From Burkholderiales bacterium (GTDB lineage Bacteria; Pseudomonadota; Gammaproteobacteria; Burkholderiales; Burkholderiaceae_C): a stretch of 64,000 bases of DNA. The notes beneath the pieces are model-generated. The model was given only the letters and a program-made list of their open reading frames with translations, was not told the origin of the DNA and made no database searches. Numbering within the stretch: position 1 is the first letter of the stretch; each line of letters begins with the position of its first letter. Positions 9,615 to 24,265 of this stretch are shown one piece after another. The position numbers and the translations under genes were made by a program. The DNA lies in assembly GCA_003963075.1 (NCBI GenBank), contig RXJV01000064.1, positions 1-64,000 on the forward strand, written 5' to 3'.

Positions 9615-10946
9615 TCAACCGGCCACGGCCTGCGCCAGTCGCTGCGCGCACTGCTGAGCCAGAGCCGCGTCCGATGCCTCGACCATCACGCGCAACAGCG
9701 GCTCCGTGCCCGACGCGCGAACCAGCACGCGCCCCCGCTCACCCAGCTCGGCCACCACGGCCGCCTGCTCGGCTGCCATGCGAGTGTTATTCTGCCAGTC
9801 TTGGCCTGCAGCCAGACGCACATTGATCAGGGTCTGCGGGAACAGCTCGACCCCTTTCAGTTGATCCGACAGGCTGCGGCCACTGCGGCACACGGCCTGC
9901 AGCACCAGCAACGCACTGACGATGCCATCACCCGTCGTGTGCTTGTCCAGCGCCAGCAAATGCCCCGAGCCCTCGCCGCCCAGCTGCCAGCCGCGTGCCG
10001 CGAGCTCTTCAAGCACATAGCGATCACCCACCTTGGCGCGCACGAACTCCACGTCTCGTGAACGCAAAGCGAGCTCGACGGCCATATTGGTCATCAGCGT
10101 GCCGACAGCTCCCGGGACCCGCAGGCCCTGGTGGAGACGATCCGCCACCATCACGTAAAGCAGTTCATCACCGTTGTACAGCCGGCCATTGGCATCAACC
10201 AGCTGCAGGCGATCGGCATCACCATCGAGCGCGATGCCATAGTCGGCGCCCTGGGCCTTGACGGCCTCGACCAGCGCACCGGGCGCTGTTGCACCGACAC
10301 CGGCGTTGATGTTGAAACCGTCAGGCTTGCAGCCAATCGAAATGACTTCAGCGCCCAGCTCGTGGAACACGTCGGGCGCGACGTGATAGGCCGCGCCGTG
10401 GGCTGCGTCGACCACGATCTTGATGCCTTTGAGCGTCAGATCAGCGCCAAAACAGTTCTTGCAGAACTCGATGTAGCGCCCGCGCGCATCCTCCAGTCGC
10501 TTGGCACGCCCCAGGCTGGCGGAATCCACCCACTGCGGCGCATCGTCCAGCGCCGCTTCAACGGCGATTTCCCACGCGTCTGGCAGTTTCTCGCCTTTGG
10601 CCGAGAAGAACTTGATGCCATTGTCCTGATAGGGGTTGTGCGACGCGCTGATCACCACGCCCAGGTCCTGCCGCAGGGCACGGGTCAGGTAGGCAACACC
10701 GGGCGTCGGCAACGGCCCGGTCAGTAGCACGTTCACACCCGCGGACGCGAACCCCGCTTCCAGCGCCGACTCGATCATGTAGCCGGAAATGCGTGTGTCC
10801 TTGCCGATCAAAACGGTCGGGCGATCGTTCGTCTTGCGCAGCACGCGGCCGACCGCATGGCCCAGGCGAAGCATGAAGTCCGGCGTGATCGGATCCTGTC
10901 CAACGGTGCCCCGAATGCCGTCGGTCCCAAAATACTTGCGGCTCAT
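9615..10946 (-). CDS. glmM: Phosphoglucosamine mutase GlmM
   Basis: A 443-residue enzyme converting glucosamine-6-phosphate to glucosamine-1-phosphate for UDP-GlcNAc, peptidoglycan and lipopolysaccharide. The N-terminus has [10 protein letters not shown], and the active-site phosphoserine is S102 in VISASHNP. The metal-binding loop DGDADR and the C-terminal phosphate-binding RASGTEP are present. The ATG at 10946 follows GGAAGAGCTCG; the longer open frame to 11063 is not homologous. It is the last gene of an rlmE-ftsH-folP-glmM series and lies 13 bases after folP. Confidence 0.96.
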   Translation of the reverse strand: MSRKYFGTDGIRGTVGQDPITPDFMLRLGHAVGRVLRKTNDRPTVLIGKDTRISGYMIESALEAGFASAGVNVLLTGPLPTPGVAYLTRALRQDLGVVISASHNPYQDNGIKFFSAKGEKLPDAWEIAVEAALDDAPQWVDSASLGRAKRLEDARGRYIEFCKNCFGADLTLKGIKIVVDAAHGAAYHVAPDVFHELGAEVISIGCKPDGFNINAGVGATAPGALVEAVKAQGADYGIALDGDADRLQLVDANGRLYNGDELLYVMVADRLHQGLRVPGAVGTLMTNMAVELALRSRDVEFVRAKVGDRYVLEELAARGWQLGGEGSGHLLALDKHTTGDGIVSALLVLQAVCRSGRSLSDQLKGVELFPQTLINVRLAAGQDWQNNTRMAAEQAAVVAELGERGRVLVRASGTEPLLRVMVEASDAALAQQCAQRLAQAVAG

Positions 10947-10959
10947 CGAGCTCTTCCTT

Positions 10960-11802
10960 CTAGTCAACCGCCGGAATTGTCGCCGCATCGACGGCGTTCC
11001 AAACCTTGAGGGCGTCCACGGTTGCAGCGACATCGTGCACGCGCAGCACCTTCGCGCCGGCATTCACCGCGCGCAGCGCGGCAGCGAGGCTCGCAGCCAG
11101 ACGCTGATCGACCGGCCTGCCCGTGATCTCGCCCAGCGTTCGCTTGCGCGACCAGCCGACGAGCAGCGGGTAGCCCAGCTCAGCGAGGCGCTTCTGCCCG
11201 GCGAGCAAGCGCAGATTGTGCTCGGCGCTTTTCGCAAATCCGTAGCCAGGATCCAGCGCGATACGCCGCCCATCGATGCCGGCCTCCAGCGCCGCCTGAG
11301 CCCGCTGCTCCAGGAAGGCGGCCACCTCGGACAGCACGTCGTCGTACGCCGCCAAGCCCATCATCGAGTCCGGCTCGCCGCGCATGTGCATCAGGCACAC
11401 ACCCGCACCGCTGCCAGCCACAACACTCAGGGCGCCCGCTTGTCGCAGGGCCTGCACATCATTGATGACATCTGCACCAGCATCCAGCGCGCGACGCATC
11501 ACGTCCGGCTTGCAGGTGTCTACCGAAACAGGAACTCCGAGGGTGACGGCCGCGGCGACCACCTTGTCGATCCGGGACCACTCGGTCTCGGCATCGACCC
11601 TCTGCGCCCCCGGTCGTGTCGACTCCCCGCCAATGTCCAGGATGTCGGCCCCTTCGGCCACAAGGGATTCGCAGTGGGCAATGGCTGCACGCACGTCGTC
11701 GTGGCAGCCACCGTCCGAAAAGGAATCGGGCGTGACATTGACGATGCCCATCACGCGAGGTCGAGTCAGGTCAATGCAAAAGCGCCGGGTTTGCCAGTGC
11801 AT
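10960..11802 (-). CDS. folP: Dihydropteroate synthase FolP
   Basis: A 280-residue TIM-barrel enzyme joining p-aminobenzoate and the pterin pyrophosphate in folate synthesis; it is the sulfonamide target. Hallmarks are [14 protein letters not shown] near residue 20 and the DIGGEST(R)PGA segment near residue 55. The start is the ATG at 11802, with TTGAGGACC giving a GAGGA ribosome site 6 bases upstream. A TTG at 11814 is the alternative. It is followed at 13 bases by glmM. Confidence 0.95.
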   Translation of the reverse strand: MHWQTRRFCIDLTRPRVMGIVNVTPDSFSDGGCHDDVRAAIAHCESLVAEGADILDIGGESTRPGAQRVDAETEWSRIDKVVAAAVTLGVPVSVDTCKPDVMRRALDAGADVINDVQALRQAGALSVVAGSGAGVCLMHMRGEPDSMMGLAAYDDVLSEVAAFLEQRAQAALEAGIDGRRIALDPGYGFAKSAEHNLRLLAGQKRLAELGYPLLVGWSRKRTLGEITGRPVDQRLAASLAAALRAVNAGAKVLRVHDVAATVDALKVWNAVDAATIPAVD

Positions 11803-11818
11803 GCAGGTCCTCAACGAA

Positions 11819-11850
11819 CAACGGGCCCGGCTGCAAGACAGGGCCCGTTG
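11819..11850 (-). terminator. Strong hairpin between ftsH and folP
   Basis: A perfect 10-bp stem (CAACGGGCCC against GGGCCCGTTG) with a 12-base loop lies 16 bases after the ftsH stop. On the minus strand only TTCGTTG follows, so there is no true T-run. It probably acts as an mRNA processing or attenuation point between ftsH and folP. The folP ribosome binding site begins about 10 bases further on. Confidence 0.6.
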
Positions 11851-11865
11851 AGGCTGGAGTCGGTA

Positions 11866-13770
<1,905 letters not shown>

Positions 13771-13863
13771 TGCGACTCCTTGGTCCTGTGGCCCTGCGCG
13801 GGTTTCAGGACTGTGGGGGTGATTTTAGTTGCTGCAAGGGCGAGACCCTTGACCGAGGTCGAA

Positions 13864-14538
13864 TTAACCGGCATTCAAACCGATACCGACCAGAAATGTC
13901 TCGGACGAGCGCTCACGCGATGCCTTGGGCTTCACGACCTTGACCACCTTGAACTGGCTGCGGAACAGCGCGACCAGTTCGTTGTAGCCGCTGCCATGAA
14001 AGACCTTGGCCACCAGGGCGCCCTCGGGCTTGAGGTGGCGGCTGGCGAAATCCACCGCCAACTCGATGAGGTTGGAGATGCGGGCGGCGTCGGTCGACGC
14101 AATACCCGAGAGATTGGGCGCCATGTCCGACACCACGACATCCACCGGCCGACCGGCCAACGCAGCCTCCAGGGCTGCCAGCACCTCATCCTCCTGGAAA
14201 TCCCCTTGGATGAACTGCACGCCCTCGATGGGTTCAAAGTCCAGCAGGTCCAACGCGATGATGGTGCCATTGAGCTGGCCAACGGCGGCACCGCCCTGCC
14301 CGGCATCCTTGGGCGCGAACTTGCGCCGCAGGTACTGGCTCCAGGCGCCCGGCGTGGCACCAAGATCGACGACCACCTGTCCGGGCCGGATCAGCTTGAG
14401 CTCCTCGTCGATCTCCTTGAGCTTGTAGGCAGCGCGCGAGCGGTAGCCTTCTTTCTGCGCGAGCTGCACATAGGGGTCGTTGACATGGTTGTTCAACCAC
14501 GCCTTGTTGACCTTTTTGCTCTTGGTTTGGGTTTTCAT
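13864..14538 (-). CDS. rlmE: 23S rRNA 2'-O-ribose U2552 methyltransferase RlmE (FtsJ)
   Basis: A 224-residue SAM-dependent methyltransferase acting on the A-loop of 23S rRNA in late 50S assembly. The SAM site is [15 protein letters not shown]. The catalytic lysines and acidic residues are in the [13 protein letters not shown] and KVFHG segments. The start is the ATG at 14538 ([10 protein letters not shown]), with GGAA upstream. It is first in the rlmE-ftsH-folP-glmM series and divergent from yhbY. Confidence 0.95.
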   Translation of the reverse strand: MKTQTKSKKVNKAWLNNHVNDPYVQLAQKEGYRSRAAYKLKEIDEELKLIRPGQVVVDLGATPGAWSQYLRRKFAPKDAGQGGAAVGQLNGTIIALDLLDFEPIEGVQFIQGDFQEDEVLAALEAALAGRPVDVVVSDMAPNLSGIASTDAARISNLIELAVDFASRHLKPEGALVAKVFHGSGYNELVALFRSQFKVVKVVKPKASRERSSETFLVGIGLNAG

Positions 14539-14614
14539 TCTGTGTTCCAACCGGCGCGAGCGCCGACTTCGCGGCCCGCCACGCTCGCATCGAGACGACG
14601 AGCGAGCCGACCGC

Positions 14615-14629
14615 TGGGATAATAGGCCG
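14615..14629 (+). promoter_or_regulatory. Extended -10 promoter, predicted leaderless start of yhbY
   Basis: TGG-GATAAT (TG at 14615-14616, hexamer 14618-14623) is an extended -10 element. Only 6 bases separate it from the ATG at 14630, so transcription should begin at or next to the A of the start codon. Only a weak AGG is available as a ribosome site. Confidence 0.5.
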
Positions 14630-15106
14630 ATGCCTCAAATCAATCTGACCCCTGCCCAGCGCAAGGAAAAGCGCGCCGATGCCCACCATCTCGACCCGGT
14701 CGTGATGATCGGCGGCGAGGGTCTCACGCCAGCGGTCGTGAAGGAAACCGACGCCGCGCTGAAATCACACGGGCTCATCAAGGTGCGGGTGCTCGGCGAC
14801 GACCGCACCGCCCGCGAGGCGATGTTCGCCCAGCTCTGCGACGAGCTGAACGCAGCGCCCATCCAGCACATCGGCAAACTGCTCGTGCTGTGGCGCCCCA
14901 TCCCCGAAAAGGTCAAGGCCGAGCGCGAGGACGCCATGCCGGGCCCACGGGTGGTCAAGATCGTCAAGTTCTCGAAGAGCGGCAACGCACGCCCGCAGGT
15001 CAGCAAGGTCAAGGTGATGGGCAACGAGCGGGTGACCCAGGGCGGGGAAGTCAAGCGCGCCAAGAAGCGCAAGCCGACCAGCGTCAAGAAGTCCGTCGCT
15101 GACTGA
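14630..15106 (+). CDS. yhbY: YhbY-type (CRM domain) RNA-binding protein
   Basis: A 158-residue protein. The N-terminal 95 residues form a CRM/YhbY domain, with the opening [23 protein letters not shown], the loop segment GLTPAVVKE, and a closing LLVLWRP strand. Members bind pre-50S ribosomal particles. The C-terminal 60 residues are a lysine-rich tail beyond the usual short YhbY and probably also bind RNA. It is divergent from rlmE, another 50S assembly factor. The ATG at 14630 is chosen as the family start; the frame is open back to 14480. The 3' end overlaps the convergent DUF4149 gene by 23 bases. Confidence 0.9.
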   Translation: MPQINLTPAQRKEKRADAHHLDPVVMIGGEGLTPAVVKETDAALKSHGLIKVRVLGDDRTAREAMFAQLCDELNAAPIQHIGKLLVLWRPIPEKVKAEREDAMPGPRVVKIVKFSKSGNARPQVSKVKVMGNERVTQGGEVKRAKKRKPTSVKKSVAD

Positions 15107-15527
15107 TCCAGGCCAGGGCCAGCACCGCCAGGCCCTTCACGCCGAAGAAGGCGAGCGACAGGCCGTGCAAGGCGGCGAAGCTCGCCACCCCAGTGCCTGT
15201 GCGAGCCTCAGCCATCAGCGGCTGCAGGCCGTAGTAGCCGGCGATCGTGCAGAACAGCGCAATCACGGGCAGCAGCAGGCGCATCGCGAACTGCGGCACC
15301 GTCTGCCCGGCCTCGTTGGCGTCCCGCGTGAGGCGCCGCTCGATCATCATCAACACCAGTCCGAGCGCGAGGCTCACCTGCGCCTCGATGGCGAACACCC
15401 GGGCGACAAAGGCACCGGCCTGTGCCCGCTCCAGCACCGCAAAGGCGCTCGGCGTCGCGACGAAGGCGATGCACAGCAAAAAGCCGCCCCAGAGGGCGGC
15501 CAGCAGGGCTTGCAGTTTTCCAATCAT
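15084..15527 (-). CDS. DUF4149 family membrane protein
   Basis: A 147-residue integral membrane protein with four hydrophobic segments (about 5-27, 45-65, 80-100 and 120-140). The spacing and the N-terminal KLQALLAALWGG look like the DUF4149 family often found near greA and yhbY in Burkholderiales. Function is unknown. It follows greA on the minus strand after a repeat element and ends inside the convergent yhbY tail. Confidence 0.75.
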   Translation of the reverse strand: MIGKLQALLAALWGGFLLCIAFVATPSAFAVLERAQAGAFVARVFAIEAQVSLALGLVLMMIERRLTRDANEAGQTVPQFAMRLLLPVIALFCTIAGYYGLQPLMAEARTGTGVASFAALHGLSLAFFGVKGLAVLALAWISQRRTS

Positions 15528-15550
15528 CAGCGTGAGACGCCGTGACTTTC

Positions 15551-15630
15551 CCAGCAGCTGCCATGGAACCGGCTTGGCCGGGCCATCGGCAGCGCCCCTT
15601 GAGGGGCCGGCGAAGCCGGTAGGGGTGGTC
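15551..15630 (-). repeat. Intergenic GC-rich repeat, copy A
   Basis: An 80-base element made of two stem-loops. One is an ACCGGCTT-type arm with its partner, and the other is CCCCTTGAGGGG. It shares most bases with copies B (35788-35870) and C (47693-47777). Its end abuts the greA stop codon (TAG at 15632-15630), so it can serve as the greA 3'-end structure. Confidence 0.85.
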
Positions 15631-16106
15631 TATTCATACCGGACTTCGAGGATTTCGTAGCGCTTGATGCCGCCCGGGGCCTGCACCTCGGCCACGTCCC
15701 CGGCTTCCTTGCCGATCAGCGCGCGCGCGATCGGCGAGCTGACCGAGATGCGGCCCAGCTTGATGTCGGCCTCGTCGTCGCCGGTGATCTGGTAGGTCAC
15801 CTCGGTGCCGCTGGCCTCTTCTTCCAGATCGACGGTGGCACCGAACACGACACGGCCACCGGCATCCAGAGTCGAGGGGTCGATGATCTGCGCGGCCGCC
15901 AGCTTGCCTTCGATTTCCAGAATGCGGCCTTCGATGAAGCCCTGCTTGTCCTTGGCCGCATCGTATTCAGCGTTCTCGCTGAGGTCGCCCTGCGCGCGCG
16001 CCTCGGCGATCGCCTGGACAACGGCATGACGCTCGACGGTCTTCAGTCGGTGCAGCTCGGCCTTGAGCGCTTCGGCGCCGCGCTTGGTCAGGGGGATGGT
16101 CGTCAT
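15630..16106 (-). CDS. greA: Transcription elongation factor GreA
   Basis: A 158-residue factor that rescues backtracked RNA polymerase by stimulating transcript cleavage. The N-terminal coiled coil (residues 1-75) has the tip acidic pair in [10 protein letters not shown]. The C-terminal FKBP-like domain ends near EVQAPGG and YEILEVRYE. It lies 81 bases downstream of carB, and a repeat directly follows its stop codon. Confidence 0.96.
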   Translation of the reverse strand: MTTIPLTKRGAEALKAELHRLKTVERHAVVQAIAEARAQGDLSENAEYDAAKDKQGFIEGRILEIEGKLAAAQIIDPSTLDAGGRVVFGATVDLEEEASGTEVTYQITGDDEADIKLGRISVSSPIARALIGKEAGDVAEVQAPGGIKRYEILEVRYE

Positions 16107-16187
16107 GTCAAAACGGAATGGGCAAAAAGAGTTCCGCCGCTGCGGCCCGGCTTCAGGCAGCGGCGGCGGAATCGATGTGGTGGAAGT

Positions 16188-19463
<3,276 letters not shown>

Positions 19464-19487
19464 GGCGGTCTGCGCTCTTGGAACTTT

Positions 19488-20126
19488 TTAGAGGGTGGCC
19501 GTGGCCAGCTTGGCCCCGAATCCAACGAAGAGGACACCGACGCCCGCATTCGCGGCGCCGGAGAGCCGACGCCGCGCGCGGAAGGCCGCCGCGAGGCGGG
19601 CGCCGGCAAAGATCAGGGTCGACAGGTAGAGGAAGCTCAGTACCTGAATGATGGTCCCGAGGATCAGGAAGGTCAGCGCGGGATGCGGATAGGCCGGATC
19701 GACAAACTGGATGAAGAAGCTCAGCAGGAAGGCAATGGCCTTGGGGTTCAGCAGGCTGACGACCAGCGCCTTGCGGAAGGGCTGTCGGGCATCGACCATG
19801 CGCGGCGCTTCCGAGGGCGCCTCACCGCGCCAGCTGCGCATACCGCCGCGCAGCAGCTGGATGCCGATCCAGCCGAGATACACAGCGCCGACCATCTTCA
19901 CGGCGAAGAAGATCTGCGGACTGGCCATCAGCAGCGATGCGCCACCGGCGGCCGCTGCGGTCATCAACACCGCATCGCCGACGAACACGCCGCACGCGGC
20001 CGTGTAACCGGCACGCACGCCCCGCTGCGCGGCAACCGACAACACGTAGAGCGAATTGGGCCCTGGCAGCAGGATGATGAAAATCGCTGCCGCGAGGTAG
20101 GTGCCGAGGTCCGTGATGCCGAACAT
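19488..20126 (-). CDS. LysE/RhtB family amino-acid exporter (LeuE-like)
   Basis: A 212-residue membrane protein with five to six hydrophobic segments. The family signature near the N-terminus is LLPGPNSLYVLS, followed by GYTAACGVFVGD. LysE/RhtB proteins export amino acids; the closest pattern is LeuE-like. It lies 4 bases after carA and 24 bases before carB, inside the carbamoyl-phosphate synthase operon. Its substrate may relate to glutamine or arginine metabolism, but this is inference only. Confidence 0.88.
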   Translation of the reverse strand: MFGITDLGTYLAAAIFIILLPGPNSLYVLSVAAQRGVRAGYTAACGVFVGDAVLMTAAAAGGASLLMASPQIFFAVKMVGAVYLGWIGIQLLRGGMRSWRGEAPSEAPRMVDARQPFRKALVVSLLNPKAIAFLLSFFIQFVDPAYPHPALTFLILGTIIQVLSFLYLSTLIFAGARLAAAFRARRRLSGAANAGVGVLFVGFGAKLATATL

Positions 20127-20130
20127 GGCG

Positions 20131-21291
20131 TTAGGCCTTGCTCATCAGGCCGATGAAGCGGTCGAACAGGTAGGCGATGTCATGCGGGCCGGGGCTGGCC
20201 TCCGGGTGGCCCTGGAAGCTGAAAGCCGGCTTGTCGCTGCGGGCGATGCCCTGCAGCGTGCCGTCGAAAAGGCTGATGTGGGTGGCCCGCAGGTGGGGAG
20301 GCAGCGAGTTCGCGTCGACCGCAAAGCCGTGGTTCTGGCTGGTGATGCCGACGCGGCCACTGTCCAGGTCCTTGACCGGATGGTTGGCGCCGTGGTGGCC
20401 GAATTTCATCTTGAAGGTCTTGGCGCCCGAGGCCAGCGCCAGGATCTGGTGCCCGAGGCAGATGCCGAAGACCGGGATGCCGGACTCGATCAACTGGGCG
20501 GTGGCCTTGATCGCGTAGTCACAGGGCTCCGGGTCACCCGGGCCGTTGGAAAGGAACACGCCATCCGGCTCCAGACCGAAGACTTCGCTGGCCGGCGTCT
20601 GGGCGGGCACGACGGTCACCTTGCAGCCACGCTCGGCCAGCATGCGCAGGATGTTGTGCTTGACCCCGAAGTCGTAGGCCACGACGTGGAACTTCGGCGC
20701 GGTCTGCGTGCCGTAGCCGCGGCCGAGCTTCCATTCGGTCTGCGTCCAGGTCTGCACCTCGGTACGGCTGACGACCTTGGCAAGGTCGAGACCGGCCATC
20801 GAGGGCGCAGCCTTCGCCGCGGCCAGCGCTTGATCGACATGGGCCTGGGTGACCGCTTCTCCCGCCGCGAGAGCCAGGATGCAGCCGTTCTGGGCGCCGG
20901 TGGTGCGCAGCACGCGGGTCAGGCGCCGGGTGTCCAGGCCGGCGATGGCCACCGTGCCCTGTTCGCGCAGATAGGCATCCAGCGTCTTGCCCGAGCGGAA
21001 GTTGGACGCACGGATCGGCAGATCCTTGATCACCAGGCCGGCCGCAAACACCTTGCTCGACTCGACGTCCTCGTCAGCGACGCCATAGCTGCCGATGTGC
21101 GGGTAGGTCAGCGTGACGATCTGCCGGCAGTAGCTCGGGTCGGTCAGGATTTCCTGGTAGCCGGTCAGTGAGGTGTTGAACACCACTTCACCGACCGTCT
21201 GGCCGGTGGCGCCAATGGACTGACCTCGGAACACCGTCCCATCCGCCAGAGCCAGGATTGCTTGAGGAGGATGGAGCAGGTCGGTCAGCAC
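20131..21291 (-). CDS. carA: Carbamoyl-phosphate synthase small subunit CarA
   Basis: A 386-residue glutaminase subunit that hydrolyses glutamine and passes ammonia to CarB. The N-terminal CPSase domain has [12 protein letters not shown]. The class I amidotransferase domain has the nucleophile cysteine in FGICLGHQ and the catalytic HPE in [10 protein letters not shown]. The start is taken as the GTG at 21291 ([10 protein letters not shown]), because GGAGA lies 7 bases upstream. The frame also opens at a TTG at 21306, which would lie on that ribosome site. Confidence 0.95.
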   Translation of the reverse strand: MLTDLLHPPQAILALADGTVFRGQSIGATGQTVGEVVFNTSLTGYQEILTDPSYCRQIVTLTYPHIGSYGVADEDVESSKVFAAGLVIKDLPIRASNFRSGKTLDAYLREQGTVAIAGLDTRRLTRVLRTTGAQNGCILALAAGEAVTQAHVDQALAAAKAAPSMAGLDLAKVVSRTEVQTWTQTEWKLGRGYGTQTAPKFHVVAYDFGVKHNILRMLAERGCKVTVVPAQTPASEVFGLEPDGVFLSNGPGDPEPCDYAIKATAQLIESGIPVFGICLGHQILALASGAKTFKMKFGHHGANHPVKDLDSGRVGITSQNHGFAVDANSLPPHLRATHISLFDGTLQGIARSDKPAFSFQGHPEASPGPHDIAYLFDRFIGLMSKA

Positions 21292-21407
21292 AAAAGGTCT
21301 CCGCAAGTGGCGCGCATGCCCGGCGTCAACCGCGTCCGAAGACGGATCAGCTCAAGAAACCCAAGGGTTTGTTCGGGGCAGCGAGGTGGGTTCAGGTAAA
21401 CCTGTCG

Positions 21408-21413
21408 AGTATA
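21408..21413 (-). promoter_or_regulatory. Candidate -10 of carA with a ~110-base leader
   Basis: TATACT on the minus strand would give a leader of about 110 bases before the carA GTG. The leader contains a perfect AAACCC-TT-GGGTTT palindrome (21357-21370) and a smaller TCCG/CGGA hairpin near 21335-21346. No good -35 is visible. Leader regulation by pyrimidines or arginine is possible but not shown. Confidence 0.4.
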
Positions 21414-21459
21414 GCCGACTGGGGTTACTACGGGGGCTTCGTGACCACGATGTGACGCC

Positions 21460-21861
21460 TCAAAGCGCGGCGATGCCGGCGCGCGCGATCTCCACGTCTT
21501 CGCTTGATTTGACGCCGCTGACGCCCACGGCACCAACGCATTGCCCGTCAACCAGGATGGGCACACCGCCCTCCAGCAGACCCTGCAAGCCCGGTGCGCT
21601 CAGGAAGGACACTCGGCCCTGGTTGATCATGTCCTCATAGGCCTTGCTCTCGCGCCGACCCAGCGCGGCGGTTTGCGCCTTGGCGGGGGCGATCTGGGCA
21701 GAGATGGGCGCGGCGCCGTCCAGCCGCTGCAGCCAAAGCAAATGGCCGCCTGCATCGACCACAGCGATCGTGACAGCCCAGCCGTTTTGAAGCGCATGCG
21801 CCTCGGCGGCCGCGGCAATTCGCTTGACGTCTTGAAGTTCGAGTTGGGCTTGCTGTTTCAT
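21460..21861 (-). CDS. GlcG/HbpS family heme-binding-like protein
   Basis: A 133-residue single-domain protein of the GlcG/HbpS (DUF336) family. It has the AVVDAGGHLLWLQRLDGA strand and loop, and a glycine-rich end (GGVPILVDGQCVGAVGVSG). Members bind heme or cobalamin, or act as accessory factors in several pathways; the role here is unknown. No signal peptide is seen, so it is probably cytoplasmic. It is a single gene upstream of carA and divergent from the BI-1 gene. Confidence 0.85.
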   Translation of the reverse strand: MKQQAQLELQDVKRIAAAAEAHALQNGWAVTIAVVDAGGHLLWLQRLDGAAPISAQIAPAKAQTAALGRRESKAYEDMINQGRVSFLSAPGLQGLLEGGVPILVDGQCVGAVGVSGVKSSEDVEIARAGIAAL

Positions 21862-21909
21862 GGTCTTGATTTCATCGGCGGAGCCTCAATGTTGCCATTC
21901 GCACCGACC

Positions 21910-21915
21910 TAGAAT
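21910..21915 (+). promoter_or_regulatory. Candidate -10 box of the BI-1 family gene
   Basis: TAGAAT lies about 35 bases before the ATG at 21951. It gives a short leader that contains CGGAGGA (21940s), a good ribosome binding site. No -35 at consensus distance is obvious. Confidence 0.4.
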
Positions 21916-21950
21916 CGGCGCGGTTTCCATTTCCCCTTCGGAGGATCGCC

Positions 21951-22643
21951 ATGAACGACAGCCTGCAAACCCAATTTGGTTATGCCAATGCGGGCCTTGC
22001 CGCCGACCGTCAGCGCGTGCTGCGCAACACCTACTGGCTGCTGGCCCTGTCCCTTGTCCCCACGGTGCTCGGCGCCTGGATCGGTGTCGCCACGGGGCTC
22101 TTCAGCCTGATGAGCCCGGGCATGAGCGCGCTGATCTTCTTCGTCGGCGCCTTCGGCCTGATGTTCGTCATCGAGAAGACCAAAGACAGCGCCGCGGGCG
22201 TTGCCGCCCTGCTGGGCTTCACCTTTTTCATGGGCCTGATGCTGTCCCGGCTGATCGGCTTCGTGCTGGGCTTCAAGAACGGCACGACGCTGGTGATGAC
22301 GGCCTTCGGCGGCACGGCTGCGGTCTTCTTCACGATGGCCAGCCTCGCCACCGTCATCAAGCGCGACCTGTCCTCGCTGGGCAAGTTCCTGGTGGTCGGC
22401 GCGGTGATCCTGATGGTGGCCAGCATCGCCAACATCTTCCTGCAGTCCTCGGCCCTGATGCTGACAGTGCTGGTGATGTCGCTGGGCATCTTTTCGGCCT
22501 TCATGCTCTACGACATCAAGCGCGTGGTGGATGGCGGCGAAACCAACTACATCTCCGCGACGCTGGCCATTTACCTGGACATCTACAACGTGTTCCAGAG
22601 CCTGCTGTCCCTGCTCGGCATCTTCGGCGGCGAGCGCGACTGA
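21951..22643 (+). CDS. Bax inhibitor-1 (BI-1/YccA) family inner-membrane protein
   Basis: A 230-residue protein with seven predicted membrane helices starting at residue 27. The closing segment FMLYDIKRVVDGGETNYISATLAIYLDIYN (shared pattern LYDIKRVVDGG) holds the conserved acidic residues of the family. Bacterial relatives such as YccA interact with FtsH or act as pH-sensitive calcium leak channels. The start has the strong ribosome site CGGAGGA 6 bases upstream. It is a single gene with its own terminator. Confidence 0.9.
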   Translation: MNDSLQTQFGYANAGLAADRQRVLRNTYWLLALSLVPTVLGAWIGVATGLFSLMSPGMSALIFFVGAFGLMFVIEKTKDSAAGVAALLGFTFFMGLMLSRLIGFVLGFKNGTTLVMTAFGGTAAVFFTMASLATVIKRDLSSLGKFLVVGAVILMVASIANIFLQSSALMLTVLVMSLGIFSAFMLYDIKRVVDGGETNYISATLAIYLDIYNVFQSLLSLLGIFGGERD

Positions 22644-22666
22644 GACACGCTCAGAACATCGACACC

Positions 22667-22689
22667 AGGCGGCCTGCAGGCCGCCTTTT
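22667..22689 (+). terminator. Intrinsic terminator after the BI-1 family gene
   Basis: An 8-bp stem (AGGCGGCC/GGCCGCCT) with a TGCA loop, running straight into TTTTC, 23 bases after the stop codon. This is a canonical intrinsic terminator. It also lies just past the 3' end of the convergent rlmD gene. Confidence 0.85.
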
Positions 22690-22773
22690 CATGCCTTGGC
22701 GGCGCTGCCAGGGCGCCCTGATCGCGTGGCGCGCCCCGGCAGGCCTCGGGCCGCCGCCGCTGCGGCTCGGGCG

Positions 22774-24126
22774 TCAGCGATCGAAGACCGCGATGCTCTC
22801 GACATGCGCAGTGTGCGGGAACATGTTCACCGCACTGGCCGCCGTGCAGCGGTAGCCCGCCAGGTTGACCAGCAAGCCGGCGTCGCGGGCCAGCGTGGCC
22901 GGGTTGCAGCTGACGTAGACGATGCGCTTCGGCGGCGTCCAGCCTGGCGCCAGCGATGGATCCTGGGCGATGTCGGCCACCGTCTTGGCGAGCGCGAAAG
23001 CGCCCTCGCGCGGCGGATCGATCAGCCAGCGGTCGGCCACGTCGTCCGCCACGAGCAGCTCGGGCGTCATCTCGAACAGGTTGCGCGCAACAAACTGAGT
23101 CTTGTGCGCCAGGCCGTTGAACGCCGCGTTCTCGCGTGAGCGCTGCACCAGGGCCTCGCTGCCCTCAATGCCCAGCACCTCGCGCGCCTGGGTCGCGAGC
23201 GGCAGCGTGAAATTGCCCAGGCCACAGAACCAGTCGATGACGCGGTCGTCGGGCTGGACCGCCAGCAGCCGCAGCGCACGGCCGACGAGAGCCGCATTGA
23301 TGTGCGGGTTGACCTGCGTGAAGTCGGTCGGCTTGAACGGCATCGTCACGCCGAACTCGGGCAGCCGGTAGGCCAGCGGCGCACCGCCTTCGTCCAGCAG
23401 CTTGACGGTATCCGGCCCCTTGGGCTGCAGCCACCATTGCACGCCATGCCGGGCGGCAAAGTCACGCAGCCGCGCGATGTCGCCGGGCGGCAAAGCTTCA
23501 AGGTGGCGCAGCACCAGCGCGATGACCTCATCGCCCATCGCGAGTTCGATCTGCGGCAGCCGGTCGCGCTCGGCCATGCTCGCGATCAGCTCGCGCAGCG
23601 GCATCAGCAGGTCGCTCACCACCTTCGGCACCACCTTGCAGCTCTGCATGTCGGCCACATAGCGGCTCTTGCGCTCGTGGAAGCCGATCAGCACCTCGCC
23701 CTTCTTGGCCACGTAGCGGACCGAAAAACGCGCGCGGTAGCGGTAGCCCCAAGTCGGGCCTTCGATCGGCCGCAGCAGCACCTCGGGCTTGACCTTGCCG
23801 AGATGCCAGAGCTGGTCCTCAACCACGCGCTGCTTGACGGCCACCTGCGCCGCGGCCTGCAGATGCTGCATCTTGCAGCCCCCGCAGGCGCCCGGGTGCA
23901 GGCCGAAATGCGGGCAGCCCGGCGTCACCCGCAGCGGGCTTTCCTTCTTGATCTCGGTGAGCTGGCCCTGCTCCCAGTTGTTCTTGCGCCGTGCAATTTG
24001 CGCCTTGACGATCTCGCCCGGCAGGGCGCCGTCGATGAACACCACCTTGCCGTCGGCGTTGTGCGCCACGCCCTGCGCCTCAAGTTCGATGCTCTCGACC
24101 TTGAGCCAATCCGTTGTCTGAGTCAT
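22774..24126 (-). CDS. rlmD: 23S rRNA (uracil-1939-C5) methyltransferase RlmD
   Basis: A 450-residue enzyme. The N-terminal TRAM domain covers about residues 8-65. Next come the iron-sulfur cysteines C71, C81 and C84 (CPHFG...GACGGC), with a fourth Cys later in the DMQSCKVV segment. The Rossmann methyltransferase domain has [13 protein letters not shown] for SAM, and the catalytic Cys is in [12 protein letters not shown]. The ATG at 24126 begins the family start [14 protein letters not shown]. The frame is open to 24420 but overlaps rpoS there. A -10-like GATAAT sits 6 bases upstream, so the mRNA may be leaderless. Confidence 0.95.
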   Translation of the reverse strand: MTQTTDWLKVESIELEAQGVAHNADGKVVFIDGALPGEIVKAQIARRKNNWEQGQLTEIKKESPLRVTPGCPHFGLHPGACGGCKMQHLQAAAQVAVKQRVVEDQLWHLGKVKPEVLLRPIEGPTWGYRYRARFSVRYVAKKGEVLIGFHERKSRYVADMQSCKVVPKVVSDLLMPLRELIASMAERDRLPQIELAMGDEVIALVLRHLEALPPGDIARLRDFAARHGVQWWLQPKGPDTVKLLDEGGAPLAYRLPEFGVTMPFKPTDFTQVNPHINAALVGRALRLLAVQPDDRVIDWFCGLGNFTLPLATQAREVLGIEGSEALVQRSRENAAFNGLAHKTQFVARNLFEMTPELLVADDVADRWLIDPPREGAFALAKTVADIAQDPSLAPGWTPPKRIVYVSCNPATLARDAGLLVNLAGYRCTAASAVNMFPHTAHVESIAVFDR

Positions 24127-24138
24127 CCCTGAATTATC
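24127..24138 (-). promoter_or_regulatory. -10 box, predicted leaderless start of rlmD
   Basis: GATAAT on the minus strand (24138-24133) is followed by 6 bases and the ATG at 24126. Transcription 7 bases after the hexamer would start exactly at the start codon. An AGGG touches the ATG directly and is too close to act as a normal ribosome site. Confidence 0.5.
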
Positions 24139-24265
24139 CGAGCACCGGCGTGGCGCCCCTCGACCGCGGGTCACGCCGACCGCACCGAACGACCCAGCGC
24201 GGGTCGGCGGCCCGGCCGACAGCCCATCTTTGCCCGGCTGGGTCCCAGGCCGCAGCGCTCTGGGT

